A stretch of 64,000 bases of DNA from positions 868,001-932,000 of the forward strand of contig NZ_MASW01000002.1 in the NCBI RefSeq assembly GCF_003202285.1, written 5' to 3'. This DNA comes from Prauserella muralis. Its GTDB lineage: Bacteria > Actinomycetota > Actinomycetes > Mycobacteriales > Pseudonocardiaceae. This document shows positions 52,456 to 61,732 of the stretch, piece by piece. Position 1 is the stretch's first letter, and each line of letters begins with the position of its first letter. The notes beneath the pieces are model-generated. The model did not search any database, was not told where the DNA came from, and worked only from the letters and a program-made list of their open reading frames with translations. Both the position numbers and the translations under genes were made by a program.

Positions 52456-54327
52456 ATGCTGCGCCTGTCCTGGAGCACCTTCCGCGAGCGCTGGCAGCTG
52501 TTCATCGGCGCCACGCTCACCGTCTGCCTCGGTGTCGCGCTCGTGCAGTCGTCGCTGCTGATCCTCGTCTCGGCCGCGGTCGGCGGTTACGTCGAGGCGA
52601 TCGCCCTGCTGGGCATCACGCTCGGCATCTCGGCGTTTCTGGCGGTGTTCATCGTCAGCAGCACGTTCGCCTTCACCGTCGCCCAGCGCAGGCGTGACCT
52701 CGCGCTGCTGCGGCTCACCGGCGCCGCGCGCGGCCAGGTGCGCAGGCTGCTGCTGTCCGAGGCGACGCTGCTGGGGTTGCTCGGCACCGCGCTCGGCGTC
52801 CCGCTCGGGCTGCTCGTGATGCGCGCGCAGTCATGGCTGCTGCGTGATCTGGGTTTCGTGCCCGCCGAGTTCGCCCCACGGTGGCAGGGCTGGATCCTCG
52901 CGGTGTCCGCCGGGATCGGGCTGGGCGTCGCCGTGAGCGGTGTGCTGGCGGCCTCCCGGCGGGCGGCGAAGGTGCGCCCGCTCGAGGCGCTGCGCGACAC
53001 CGGCGAGGCCGCGCGCGTGATGACCGGCCTCCGCTGGTTCTTCGGCATCCTGTTCCTCGCCGGATCGGTGAGCCTGGTGATCGTGTCGTCGTTCGCGGGG
53101 CCGGAAGGTGCCATCCCGCTCGCGGTCAACGCCGCGCTCACCGCCGCTGTGGCGCTGAGCGCGCTGAGCCCGCTGGTGGTGCCGCTGATCGGCCGCGTGT
53201 TCGGCGTCGCGCTGCGCGGCAGCACGCTGGGCGGCCTCGCCCAGGCGAACCTGTGGGACGGTGTCCGGCGCAGCGCCTCCACGGCCGCACCGCTGATCGT
53301 GCTCGTGGCGCTGCTGCTCGGCCAGTCCGGCACGCTGCTGTCGATCGGCGAGGCCGGCCAGGTCGAGCAGCGCCGGGACCTGCGCGGCGACCTCGTCGTC
53401 ACCGCGCAGGGGCAGACCGGAGCCGCCTCGGTGCCCGGCGTCGACGTGGCCGCGCCGCAGTTGCGCCTGCCCGTGCGGACCACCACCACGACCTACGAGG
53501 GCGACGGCGAGTACGAGACCGAGGCCGACAACGTCGACGCCCTCGTGGTGGACCCGGCCGCCTACGCGCGGACGCATCGCGCCGAGCCGGTCGCCGGGTC
53601 GCTCACCCGGCTGCGCGGGAACACGGTGGCGGTCACCGCGGACAGCGGCTTCCCGCTCGGCACCACCGTCGACGCGCGGATCGGGGACCGGGACGTGCCG
53701 TTGCGGGTGGTGGCGGTGCTGCCGATGACCTTCGCCGGTGGCTCGATGCTGCTGCCCGTGGACGCCGTCCCGGCCGCCGTCGCGGCGCGGGCACCGTCGG
53801 AGACGATCGTGCGGCTGGCCCCCGGCGCCGACGCCGGCGCCGTGCGCGGAGCGCTCGGCGAGTTCGGTGAGGTGCGCACGCTGGAGGAGTGGATCGACCA
53901 GTCGGCGAGCAGGCAGCAGCAGGTGAGCACCGGGATCATGACCGTGATCCTCGGGCTGGCCGGGTTGTACGCGCTGATCGCCGTGGTGAACGCCGTGGTG
54001 ATCGCCGCGGCGGAGCGGCGCAGGGAGTTCGCGGTGGCCCGGATGAGCGGGCTGACACGGGGGCAGGTGGTGCGGCTGGCTCTGCTGGAGTCGTGGGCGG
54101 TGGCGGCGATCGGGCTGGTGCTCGGCGGGCTGGCGGGGGCGGGCACCTGGGTCGGCATCGGCGCGGCGACCGAGCGGATCGCCGGGCAGTCGACGATCGT
54201 CGTGCCGTGGACGCTGCTCGGCGTCGTCGTGGCCGGTGCGCTGCTGGTGGTCGGTGCGACCAGCGTGTGGACGGCGTGGTCGGCGACCAGGGCGCGGCCG
54301 GTGTCGCTCGCCGGTGCGGCGGAGTAA
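52456..54327 (+). CDS. FtsX/MacB-type ABC transporter permease
   Basis: 623 aa with one N-terminal helix (FIGATLTVCLGVALVQSSL), three helices in the first FtsX domain (about 55-180, containing RRRDLALLRLTGAARGQVRR), four more around 190-290, a large extracytoplasmic domain (about 300-470), and a C-terminal FtsX domain (ERRREFAVARMSGLTRGQVVR). Such transporters use mechanotransmission to export peptides or lipids or to signal antibiotic stress. It forms one unit with the ATPase; no two-component system is adjacent, so the trigger is unknown. Confidence 0.88.
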   Translation: MLRLSWSTFRERWQLFIGATLTVCLGVALVQSSLLILVSAAVGGYVEAIALLGITLGISAFLAVFIVSSTFAFTVAQRRRDLALLRLTGAARGQVRRLLLSEATLLGLLGTALGVPLGLLVMRAQSWLLRDLGFVPAEFAPRWQGWILAVSAGIGLGVAVSGVLAASRRAAKVRPLEALRDTGEAARVMTGLRWFFGILFLAGSVSLVIVSSFAGPEGAIPLAVNAALTAAVALSALSPLVVPLIGRVFGVALRGSTLGGLAQANLWDGVRRSASTAAPLIVLVALLLGQSGTLLSIGEAGQVEQRRDLRGDLVVTAQGQTGAASVPGVDVAAPQLRLPVRTTTTTYEGDGEYETEADNVDALVVDPAAYARTHRAEPVAGSLTRLRGNTVAVTADSGFPLGTTVDARIGDRDVPLRVVAVLPMTFAGGSMLLPVDAVPAAVAARAPSETIVRLAPGADAGAVRGALGEFGEVRTLEEWIDQSASRQQQVSTGIMTVILGLAGLYALIAVVNAVVIAAAERRREFAVARMSGLTRGQVVRLALLESWAVAAIGLVLGGLAGAGTWVGIGAATERIAGQSTIVVPWTLLGVVVAGALLVVGATSVWTAWSATRARPVSLAGAAE

Positions 54328-54482
54328 GGGGGTCGTGACGACACGGGAGTCGGACGAGTTCAGTGCGCAGGCCGAACGCCGGGGCGCTGGACCAGTTCCT
54401 CGCGGCGCGCGCGGATCGAGGTCTTCCCGTGGCCGTGCCCGGCGCCCAGTGAGTGGGGCCGCGCCGTGCACCCGGATCGATC

Positions 54483-54501
54483 TTAGGTTAGCCTTAGTTG
54501 A
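54483..54501 (+). promoter_or_regulatory. IdeR/DmdR iron box upstream of the siderophore-interacting protein
   Basis: TTAGGTTAGCCTTAGTTGA matches 16 of 19 positions of the TWAGGTWAGSCTWACCTWA consensus and lies 29 nt before the ATG, overlapping the probable -10/start region. Iron-dependent repression is predicted. The rest of the 54328-54530 gap shows no supported gene. Confidence 0.8.
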
Positions 54502-54530
54502 AGCCCGTCCGGTGTAGTGAGGAGCCACGA

Positions 54531-55337
54531 ATGGCCGAGCGACGCGAACGCAGCGCAGGCAAGCCGGTCATCCGGCTGCGCGTGCTCCGCACCGAGCGCA
54601 TCACGCCGCACATGATCCGGGTCGTCGCCGGGGGAGACGGGCTCGCCGCCTTCACGCCGAACGGGTTCACCGACGCCTACGTCAAGGTGCTGTTCCCGGT
54701 GCCGGGCGTCGAGTACCCCGAGCCGTTCGACATGCAGACCATCAAGGCCGAGCTGCCGCGCGAGCACTGGCCGCGCCAGCGCAGCTACACGGTGCGTTAC
54801 TTCGACGCGGCCGCGGGCGAGCTGGTCATCGACTTCGTGCACCACGGCGACGCGGGTCTCGCGGGGCCGTGGGCGGCCCGGCTCGAGCCCGGCGACGAGG
54901 TGATGCTGCTCGGTCCCGGCGGGGCGTACGCGCCGAGCCCGGACGCCGACTGGCACCTGCTCGTCGGCGACGAGAGCGCGCTGCCCGCGATCGCCGCGTC
55001 GCTGGAGGCGGTGCCGGCGGGTGCGCCGGTGCGGGCGGTGCTGCTGGTGGAGGACGCCTCCGAGGAACAGCCGCTGGCCACGAAGGGCGACGCCCAGATC
55101 CGCTGGCTGCACCGCCGCGCGGGTGACGACATCGTGGCCGCCGTGCGGCACCTGGAGTTCCCTCCCGGCACCGTGCACGCGTTCGTGCACGGCGAGGCGG
55201 GATTCGTCCGCGACCTGCGCAGGCACCTGCTCAGCGAGCGCGGCGTGGCCAAGGAGTGGCTGTCGATCTCCGGCTACTGGCGGCAGGGCCGCACCGACGA
55301 GGCGTGGCGCGAGGAGAAGCGAAGCTTCATGGAGTAG
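54531..55337 (+). CDS. Siderophore-interacting protein (ferric-siderophore reductase)
   Basis: 268 aa with TGAGGAG seven bases ahead of ATG. The FAD_binding_9/SIP family pattern is clear: N-terminal RVLRTERITPHMIRVV, FAD-binding RQRSYTVRYFD near residue 83, HHGDAGLAGPWAA near residue 105, LVGDESALPAIAA near residue 145, and the C-terminal ISGYWRQGRTDEAWREEK. It reduces imported ferric siderophores with NAD(P)H to release Fe(II) in the cytoplasm. A canonical iron box lies just upstream, so it should be induced by iron starvation. No siderophore synthesis genes are adjacent. Confidence 0.95.
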   Translation: MAERRERSAGKPVIRLRVLRTERITPHMIRVVAGGDGLAAFTPNGFTDAYVKVLFPVPGVEYPEPFDMQTIKAELPREHWPRQRSYTVRYFDAAAGELVIDFVHHGDAGLAGPWAARLEPGDEVMLLGPGGAYAPSPDADWHLLVGDESALPAIAASLEAVPAGAPVRAVLLVEDASEEQPLATKGDAQIRWLHRRAGDDIVAAVRHLEFPPGTVHAFVHGEAGFVRDLRRHLLSERGVAKEWLSISGYWRQGRTDEAWREEKRSFME

Positions 55338-55362
55338 TGGTTCATGCGGTAGAACCTCGGCC

Positions 55363-56592
55363 ATGGACCTCAAAGCCGAGACCGACCCTGCCGAGCTCGG
55401 GTTCGACGCCGGCCGGCTCGCCCGCATCGACCGCCGCATGGCCCGCTACGTCGACGACGGCCTGCTGCCGGGCTGGCTGACCGTCGTCACCCGGCGCGGC
55501 GTGATCGCCCACGTGTCGCGCTACGGCCACCGCGATATCGAGGCCGGGCTGCCGGTCGAGACGGACACGCGGTGGCGGATCTTCTCCATGACCAAGCCCG
55601 TCACGTCGGTCGCGGCGATGATGCTGGTCGAGGAGGGCGTCTTCGACCTCACCGACCCGATTCACCACTGGCTGCCCGAGTTCCGCGCCCCACGGGTCTA
55701 TGTGAAGGGCTCGTCACTGCGGCCGGTGACCGAGCCGGCGACGGAACCGATCCGGGTGTGGCACCTGCTGACCCACACGGCGGGCCTGACCTACGGGTTC
55801 CACCACGCGCACCCGGTGGATGCGCAGTACCGGGCGGCGGGGTTCGAGTGGAGCACCCCGCCCGGCAAGACCCTCGCCGAATGCAGCGAGGCGTGGGCCG
55901 AGCTTCCGCTGGTGTTCCAGCCCGGCGCCGAATGGAACTACTCGGTGGCCACCGACGTGCTCGGCAGGCTGGTCGAGGTGGCCTCCGGGATGCCGCTCGA
56001 CGAGTTCTTCGCCCAGCGCATCTTCACACCGCTCGGGATGACCGACACCACGTTCCACGTCGAGGGCGAGGCGCTCGAGTCGCTGGCGGCGCTCTACGTG
56101 CCGGAGCCGGGCACGCGCAGGGCGGTGCGCAACGACGCCTTCGGCAGCAGCATCACGCAGCGGCCCGCGTGCCTGCAGGGCGGGGCGGGACTGGCGTCGA
56201 CGGCGGCCGACTACCACCGGTTCACGCAGTTCCTGCTGCGCGGTGGCGAGCTGGACGGCGTGCGCCTGCTGAGCCCGCGCACGGTGCGCCTGATGACCAG
56301 CAACCACCTGCCGGACGATGTCGACCTGGAGGCGTTCGGCCGTCCGCTGTTCGCCGAGATTCCCTTCGACGGCTTCGGGTTCGGTCTCGGTTTCTCGGTG
56401 CTGCGCGACCCGGTGAAGGCGAAGACTCTGTCCAGTGTGGGCGAGTACGCGTGGGGTGGTGCCGCCAGCACGGCGTTCTGGGTCGACCCCGCCGAAGAGC
56501 TGACGGTGCTGTTCTTCACCCAGCTGCTGCCGTCCAGCACCCACCCGCTGCGCCAGCAGCTCCGCCAGCTCGTCTACCAGGCGCTGGTGTAG
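55363..56592 (+). CDS. Beta-lactamase-family serine hydrolase (class C/EstB-like)
   Basis: 409 aa, no signal peptide. The SxxK nucleophile is in IFSMTKPVTS near residue 73, the Tyr motif is in WNYSVATDVLGRLVE near residue 190, and a late WGGAASTAFWVDP stands for the KTG-like strand, here without Lys. This pattern fits the EstB-like esterase branch rather than a true beta-lactamase. The acyl substrate is unknown. It starts 25 nt after the siderophore-interacting gene but has no obvious link to it. The repeat array of family C begins 16 nt after its stop. Confidence 0.87.
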   Translation: MDLKAETDPAELGFDAGRLARIDRRMARYVDDGLLPGWLTVVTRRGVIAHVSRYGHRDIEAGLPVETDTRWRIFSMTKPVTSVAAMMLVEEGVFDLTDPIHHWLPEFRAPRVYVKGSSLRPVTEPATEPIRVWHLLTHTAGLTYGFHHAHPVDAQYRAAGFEWSTPPGKTLAECSEAWAELPLVFQPGAEWNYSVATDVLGRLVEVASGMPLDEFFAQRIFTPLGMTDTTFHVEGEALESLAALYVPEPGTRRAVRNDAFGSSITQRPACLQGGAGLASTAADYHRFTQFLLRGGELDGVRLLSPRTVRLMTSNHLPDDVDLEAFGRPLFAEIPFDGFGFGLGFSVLRDPVKAKTLSSVGEYAWGGAASTAFWVDPAEELTVLFFTQLLPSSTHPLRQQLRQLVYQALV

Positions 56593-56608
56593 CGGCCGAT
56601 CGCGCGAG

Positions 56609-56777
56609 CCGAGGGTGCCCTTGGGTACAGATGGTGTACCGAGGGTGCCCTTGGGCTCGCCGTGGGCGGTTCCGGGCGGTTCCGTGGGACGGTTCCGGAC
56701 GGTTCCGGGTGGTTGCCGGTGGCGCGCGAGCCGAAGGTGCCCTTGGGTACCAGGCGCGTACCCAAGGGCACCTTCGG
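56609..56777. repeat. Repeat cluster, family C, ending in a 20-bp perfect stem
   Basis: The 17-nt core CCGARGGTGCCCTTGGG occurs directly at 56609, 56639 and 56731 and inverted at 56761. The last two form a perfect 20-bp stem, 56731-56750 with 56758-56777, around the loop CAGGCGC. Between them lie four copies of CGGTTCC at 56667, 56677, 56690 and 56700. The cluster fills the gap between two convergent genes and is well placed as a bidirectional terminator. Confidence 0.88.
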
Positions 56778-56804
56778 CGCCGCCGCCTGACGACTCGCCC
56801 GGGG

Positions 56805-57803
56805 TCAGGCGGCCAGCTTGGTGACGATCTCCTCGCCGTAGGCGGCGAGCGTGCGCTCGCGCTGGTCGTGCATGAGGTAGACGGCGAACTGGTCGACGCC
56901 CAGCTCGGCCAGCTCCTCCAGCCGGTGCACGTGGGCGGCGGCGGGTCCGACCAGGCAGAACCGGTCGACGATCTCGTCCGGCACGAAGTCGGTCGACGGG
57001 TTTCCAGCCTTGCCGTGGTGGGCGTAGTCGTAGCCCTGCCTGCCCGCGATGTAGTCGGTCAGCTCCCGCGGCACCGGGCCCGACTCGCCGTAGCGGGCCA
57101 CCAGGTCCGCGACGTGATTGCCGACCATCCCGCCGAACCAGCGCAGCTGGTCGCGCTGATGCGGCAGGTCGTCGCCGACGTAGGCGGGCGCCGCGACGCA
57201 CACCGTGATGCCCGCCGGGTCACGGCCCGCCGCCCTCGCCGCCTCGCGCACCGTGCCGATCGTCCACCGCGCGATCGCCGGGTCCGCGCACTGCAGGATG
57301 AACCCGTCGGCCTGCTCACCGGCCAGGCGCAGCGCCTTCGGCCCGTAGCCCGCCATCCACATCTCCAGCCTGCCCTCCCGCACCCACGGGATACGCACCG
57401 GCACGTCGTTGTGCACGACTTCGCGGCCCTCGGCCAGTTCCTTCACCACGTGCATGCACCGGCGCAGCGTGGCCAGGGTGGACGGTGGCTTGCCGACGAC
57501 GCGATGCGCGGAGTCGCCACGTCCGATGCCACACACCGTGCGGTTGCCGTACATGTCGTTGAGCGTGGCGAACAGCGACGCCAGCACCGACCAGTCCCGC
57601 GTGCCGGGGCTGGTCACCATCGGACCCACCCGCATCGCCGACGTGTGCTCCAGCATCCGCGAGTAGATGACGAACGGCTCCTGCCACAGCACCACCGAGT
57701 CGAACGTCCAGCCGTAGCCGAAGCCGGCGTCCTCGGCGAGCCTCGCCAGCCGCACCACGTCGCGCGCGGGCGGACCGGTCTGCAGCACCACACCGAAATC
57801 CAT
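56805..57803 (-). CDS. LLM-class flavin-dependent oxidoreductase (hydantoinase-associated type)
   Basis: 332 aa luciferase-like TIM barrel. MDFGVVLQTGPPARDVVRLA at the N-terminus, GIGRGDSAHR near residue 95 and MWMAGYGPKALRLAGEQADG near residue 150 match, from memory, the TIGR03842 subfamily that is commonly encoded beside hydantoinases. It probably uses FMN or F420. It is the last gene of the pyrimidine/hydantoin cluster, 12 nt after the dihydropyrimidinase. Its catalytic step is not established; oxidation or reduction of the ring compound is possible. Confidence 0.83.
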   Translation of the reverse strand: MDFGVVLQTGPPARDVVRLARLAEDAGFGYGWTFDSVVLWQEPFVIYSRMLEHTSAMRVGPMVTSPGTRDWSVLASLFATLNDMYGNRTVCGIGRGDSAHRVVGKPPSTLATLRRCMHVVKELAEGREVVHNDVPVRIPWVREGRLEMWMAGYGPKALRLAGEQADGFILQCADPAIARWTIGTVREAARAAGRDPAGITVCVAAPAYVGDDLPHQRDQLRWFGGMVGNHVADLVARYGESGPVPRELTDYIAGRQGYDYAHHGKAGNPSTDFVPDEIVDRFCLVGPAAAHVHRLEELAELGVDQFAVYLMHDQRERTLAAYGEEIVTKLAA

Positions 57804-57815
57804 GACAGGCTCCCG

Positions 57816-59201
57816 CTAGCCGAGGTACTGGCACAGGTCGCGGGACAGGAACCGGCCGTGGCCCGCGCTGCCGTGGTACTCGCCGCCGTCCACCACCACC
57901 CGGCCCCGCGAGAGCACCGTGTCGACCTTGCCGGTGATCGTCATGCCCTCGTAGGCCGAGTAGTCGACGGCCATGTGGTGGGTGGCGGCCGAGAGGGTCT
58001 GCTCGGCGGCCGGGTCGTAGATGACGATGTCGGCATCGGAACCCGGGGCGAGCACGCCCTTGCGCGGATACAGCCCGAACATGCGCGCCGGGGTGGTGGA
58101 GCACGCCTCCACCCAGCGGGCGAGGGAGATCTCCCCGGCCACCACACCCTGGTGCAGCAGGTCCATCCGGTGCTCCACGCCCGGCATCCCGTTCGGGATC
58201 TTGGAGAAGTCGCCGCGGCCGAGCTCCTTCTGGTCCTTGAAGCAGAACGGGCAGTGGTCGGTCGAGACCACCGACAGGTCGTTCGTGCGCAGGCCCCGCC
58301 ACAGGTCGGCCTGGTGGTGCTTCTCCCGCAGCGGGGGAGAAGCGACGTACTTCGCGCCCTCGAAGTCCGGCTTTGCCAGGTCCTCGATGGACAGATACAG
58401 GTACTGCGGGCAGGTCTCGGCGAAGACGTTCTGGCCCTCGTCGCGTGCCTGTGCCACCGCCGCGAGCGCCTGCGCCGCCGACAGGTGCACGATGTAGAGC
58501 GGCGCGCCGGTGACCTTGGCCAGCGTGATGGCCCGCGACGTCGCCTCGCCCTCCAGCTCAGGTGGCCTGGTCAGCCCGTGCTGCACCGGTTCGCCCTTGC
58601 CCTCGGCGAGTGCCCGCGCCACGAGCTGGTCGATCGCGATGCCGTTCTCGGCGTGCATCATGATCGTCGCACCCGTCTCGGTGGCCTTGTGCATGGCGCG
58701 CAGGATCTCGCCGTCGGTGGAGTAGAACACGCCCGGGTAGGCCATGAACATCTTGAAGCTGCTCACCCCGGAGTCCACACAGGACTCCATCTCCTTGAGC
58801 GTGCCGTCGTTGACGTCGGACACGATCATGTGAAAGCCGTAGTCGATGGCGCAGTCACCCTCGGCCTTCTCGTGCCACTTGTCCAGCGTGGACAGCAGTG
58901 AGGTGCCCTTGGCCTGTACGGCGAAGTCGATGATCGTGGTCGTGCCGCCCCACGCCGCGGCCCTCGTGCCGGTCTCGAACGTATCCGCGGAGAACGTGCC
59001 GCCGAAGGGCATCTCCATGTGCGTGTGCGCGTCGATCCCGCCGGGCAGCACGTACCTGCCGGTGGCGTCGAGCACCGTGTCGGCCTCGGTGAACACGCCG
59101 GGCGCGGCCACGGCGGCGATCGTCTCGCCGTCCACGAGCACGTCGGCGGTGGCGGCGCCGGTGGAGCTGAGCACCGTGCCGCCCCTGATCAGAGTCCGCA
59201 T
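57816..59201 (-). CDS. hydA: Dihydropyrimidinase/D-hydantoinase
   Basis: 461 aa amidohydrolase. Metal ligands are visible: His59 and His61 (AHTHMEM), the carboxylated Lys150 (SSFKMFMAYP), His183 (MMHAENG), a later His (VHLSAAQA) and the Asp in STDHCPF. It opens 5,6-dihydrouracil/dihydrothymine or hydantoin rings to N-carbamoyl beta- or alpha-amino acids. It lies 12 nt downstream of the nitrilase-family gene that would take this product, all on one transcript with the NCS1 importer. Confidence 0.94.
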   Translation of the reverse strand: MRTLIRGGTVLSSTGAATADVLVDGETIAAVAAPGVFTEADTVLDATGRYVLPGGIDAHTHMEMPFGGTFSADTFETGTRAAAWGGTTTIIDFAVQAKGTSLLSTLDKWHEKAEGDCAIDYGFHMIVSDVNDGTLKEMESCVDSGVSSFKMFMAYPGVFYSTDGEILRAMHKATETGATIMMHAENGIAIDQLVARALAEGKGEPVQHGLTRPPELEGEATSRAITLAKVTGAPLYIVHLSAAQALAAVAQARDEGQNVFAETCPQYLYLSIEDLAKPDFEGAKYVASPPLREKHHQADLWRGLRTNDLSVVSTDHCPFCFKDQKELGRGDFSKIPNGMPGVEHRMDLLHQGVVAGEISLARWVEACSTTPARMFGLYPRKGVLAPGSDADIVIYDPAAEQTLSAATHHMAVDYSAYEGMTITGKVDTVLSRGRVVVDGGEYHGSAGHGRFLSRDLCQYLG

Positions 59202-59213
59202 CTCAGCACCCCC

Positions 59214-60056
59214 TCAGGGTTTCACCAGCGACTCGTACGAGTCGGGCCTGCGGTCACGGTAGAACGCCCATAGCTCGCGCACCTCGGCGAGCTTGTCCAT
59301 GTCGAGGTCGCGCACCACCACCTCGTCCTCGGTGTCCGAGGCCGCCTCGCCCACCAGCTCGCCGCGCGGGTCGACGAAGTAGGTCTGGCCGTAGAAGTCG
59401 TTGTCGCCCAACGGTTCCACACCGACCCGGTTGATGGCGCCCACGTAGTACTCGTTGGCCACCGCCGCCGCGGGCTGCTCCAGCCGCCACAGGTACTGCG
59501 ACAGGCCACGGCTCGTGGCCGACGGGTTGAACACGATTTTCGCCCCGGCCAGCCCGAACGCCCGCCAGCCCTCCGGGAAGTGCCGGTCGTAGCAGATGTA
59601 GACGCCGATGCGGCCCACCGCCGTGTCGAACACGGGATAGCCCATGTTGCCGGGCCGGAAGTAGAACTTCTCCCAGAATCCCTTCACCTGCGGGATGTGG
59701 TTCTTGCGGTACTTGCCGAGGTAGCGGCCGTCGGCATCGATCACGGCGGCGGTGTTGTAGAGCACGCCCGGCTGCTCCTGCTCGTACATCGGCACCACGA
59801 GCACCACGCCGTGCCGCTCGGCGACCTCCTGCATCAGCTTCGTCGTCGGCCCGTCCGGGATGCCCTCGGTGTAGGAGTAGTACTCCGTGTCCTGCACCTG
59901 ACAGAAGTACGGGCCGTAGAACAGCTCCTGCAGGCACACCACCTGCGCGCCCTGGGAGGCCGCCGAGGCGATGGCGTCCACGGACGCCGCGATCATCGAG
60001 TCCTTGTCACCCGTCCACCGCTGTTGCACCAAGCCTGCCCGTACCCGTTCGCTCAT
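59214..60056 (-). CDS. Nitrilase-superfamily N-carbamoyl-beta-alanine amidohydrolase-like
   Basis: 280 aa with the intact C-N hydrolase triad: Glu44 (CLQELFYGP), Lys118 (KYRKNHIPQ) and Cys155 (VYICYDRHFPEG). The ATG has GAGGAGGAG upstream. The family includes beta-ureidopropionases, which convert N-carbamoyl-beta-alanine to beta-alanine, CO2 and ammonia. It overlaps the NCS1 gene by 50 nt and precedes the dihydropyrimidinase, so it completes reductive pyrimidine breakdown. Confidence 0.9.
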   Translation of the reverse strand: MSERVRAGLVQQRWTGDKDSMIAASVDAIASAASQGAQVVCLQELFYGPYFCQVQDTEYYSYTEGIPDGPTTKLMQEVAERHGVVLVVPMYEQEQPGVLYNTAAVIDADGRYLGKYRKNHIPQVKGFWEKFYFRPGNMGYPVFDTAVGRIGVYICYDRHFPEGWRAFGLAGAKIVFNPSATSRGLSQYLWRLEQPAAAVANEYYVGAINRVGVEPLGDNDFYGQTYFVDPRGELVGEAASDTEDEVVVRDLDMDKLAEVRELWAFYRDRRPDSYESLVKP

Positions 60057-61590
60057 GTGTCTCCTCCTCGTCGATTCCGAACGCCTGCCCGCGCGAGCCG
60101 GGCAGCGTCAGCGCCAGGTAGACCAGGAACGCCGCCACCAGGCCGGCGACCCAGCTGTAGTCGTAGAACGCCTTGAACACCGGGATCAGCCCGTCGGCGG
60201 GGAACGGGCCCTGGCCCGGGTTGGAGTACGCGCCGCCGACGGCGAGCAGCGCGCCCGCGGCCGTGGCCACCAGCGCCCGCCAGTTCCAGCCGCCGGTGAA
60301 CCAGTAGCGGCCGTGCTCGGTGAACAACTCGGCCAGCGCGAGCCGGGTGCGGACCTGCACCCAGTAGCCCGCCACGAGCACTCCCGCGACGGCGGCCAGC
60401 ACGCCGCCGTAGAAGTTGAGCCAGGCGAAGATGTAGATGTTGGGATCGGAGATCAGCCGCCACGGCTGGATCACGATCCCGATGACGCCGGTGATGAGCC
60501 CGCCCACGCGGAAACTGATGCGCTTGGGCAGCGCGTTGGAGAAGTCGTAGGACGGGCTCACGACGTTGGCGGCCAGGTTGGTGGTGATGGTCGCGAGGAC
60601 GAGCCCGAGCAGGGCGGCGACCACGACCACCGGTGAGTCGAAGCGGCTGGCCAGCTGCACCGGGTCCCAGATCGCCTCGCCGTAGACCACCATGCTGCCC
60701 GAGGTGATCATGATCGACATGATCGCGATGAACGACATCGTGGTCGGCAGGCCGAGGATCTGGCCCCACACCTGCTTGCGCTGGCCCTGGCCAAACCGCG
60801 TGAAGTCCGGCATGTTGAGCGACAGCGTGGCCCAGAACGCGATCATGCCCATGAGCGAGGGCGCGAACACCTTCCAGAAGTCGGCGCCCCAGCCCAGCTG
60901 CGACGGCTGGGAGAAGATCGGGCCCAGCCCGCCCGCCTCGATGAGGATCCAGACCAGCAGGATGAGGAAGCCGACCGTGACCAGTGGCGCGGCCCAGCTC
61001 TCCAGCCGGCGGATGGCCTCCATGCCGCGCCAGATGATGACCATCTGCAGCACCCAGAACACCGCGAAGCACAGCCAGAGCGTCCACGGCTGGTCGTAGA
61101 CGACGGTCGCGTTGCTCCAGCCGTCACCGAGCAGCTTGCCGAGGATGACGAACATCGCCTGCCCGCCGACCCAGGTCTGGATGCCGAACCAGCCACACGC
61201 GACGAGCCCGCGCAGCAGTGCCGCCAGGTTCGCCCCGCGGATGCCGAAGAACGCGCGCGCGAACACGGGGAACGGGATGCCGTACTTGGTGCCGGCGTGG
61301 CTGTTGAGCAGCATCGGCAGCAGCACGATGATGTTGCCCAGCGCGATCGTGAGAAACGCCTGCGCCCAGTTCATGCCGATGGCGATCAGGCCGGAGGCGA
61401 GCAGATAGGACGGAAGGTTGAGCGCCATTCCGTTCCAGAGGGCGAAGTAGTTGTAGCTGCTCCAGGTTCGTCGCTCGACGGGCACCGGGGCGAGTTCGTC
61501 GTTGAAGAACCGGCTGCCGTGCAGTGACGACGCATCGCGAAGTTCCACCCGGCCGTCCGGGTGACGAAGCTGTGCGGTGGTCGGCTCCAT
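60007..61590 (-). CDS. NCS1-family nucleobase/hydantoin symporter
   Basis: 527 aa, about 12 helices. The N-terminal SLHGSRFFNDELAPVP and helix-1 NYFALWNGMALNLPSYLLAS mark the NCS1 family (Mhp1, PucI, allantoin and uracil transporters). A late LNFYGGVLAAVAGVLVAGYW segment follows. It would import pyrimidines, dihydropyrimidines or hydantoins by cation symport. The 3' end overlaps the nitrilase gene by 50 nt, showing tight co-expression. Confidence 0.93.
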   Translation of the reverse strand: MEPTTAQLRHPDGRVELRDASSLHGSRFFNDELAPVPVERRTWSSYNYFALWNGMALNLPSYLLASGLIAIGMNWAQAFLTIALGNIIVLLPMLLNSHAGTKYGIPFPVFARAFFGIRGANLAALLRGLVACGWFGIQTWVGGQAMFVILGKLLGDGWSNATVVYDQPWTLWLCFAVFWVLQMVIIWRGMEAIRRLESWAAPLVTVGFLILLVWILIEAGGLGPIFSQPSQLGWGADFWKVFAPSLMGMIAFWATLSLNMPDFTRFGQGQRKQVWGQILGLPTTMSFIAIMSIMITSGSMVVYGEAIWDPVQLASRFDSPVVVVAALLGLVLATITTNLAANVVSPSYDFSNALPKRISFRVGGLITGVIGIVIQPWRLISDPNIYIFAWLNFYGGVLAAVAGVLVAGYWVQVRTRLALAELFTEHGRYWFTGGWNWRALVATAAGALLAVGGAYSNPGQGPFPADGLIPVFKAFYDYSWVAGLVAAFLVYLALTLPGSRGQAFGIDEEETHERTGTGRLGATAVDG

Positions 61591-61732
61591 TGCGGCATCC
61601 TGCTCGCACCGGGCAGGCTCCGGGGACTGGCAGAGTGTTCACCGTTACACCCGGCCGGGGACAGTGTGTCGATTGCGCGCCCGGGCGAACGGGGTTCGGT
61701 AGCGCTTGCGCGGGCGATGGGGTAACCCGAAA

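Noticed and set aside
54336-54450. Short open frame starting VTTRESDEFSAQ between the ABC permease and the iron box
   Set aside because: No ribosome site of quality, no family resemblance and Arg-rich later codons; treated as non-coding.
55363-56592. Antibiotic-resistance beta-lactamase
   Set aside because: No signal peptide and no KTG lysine; it fits the EstB-like hydrolase branch better.
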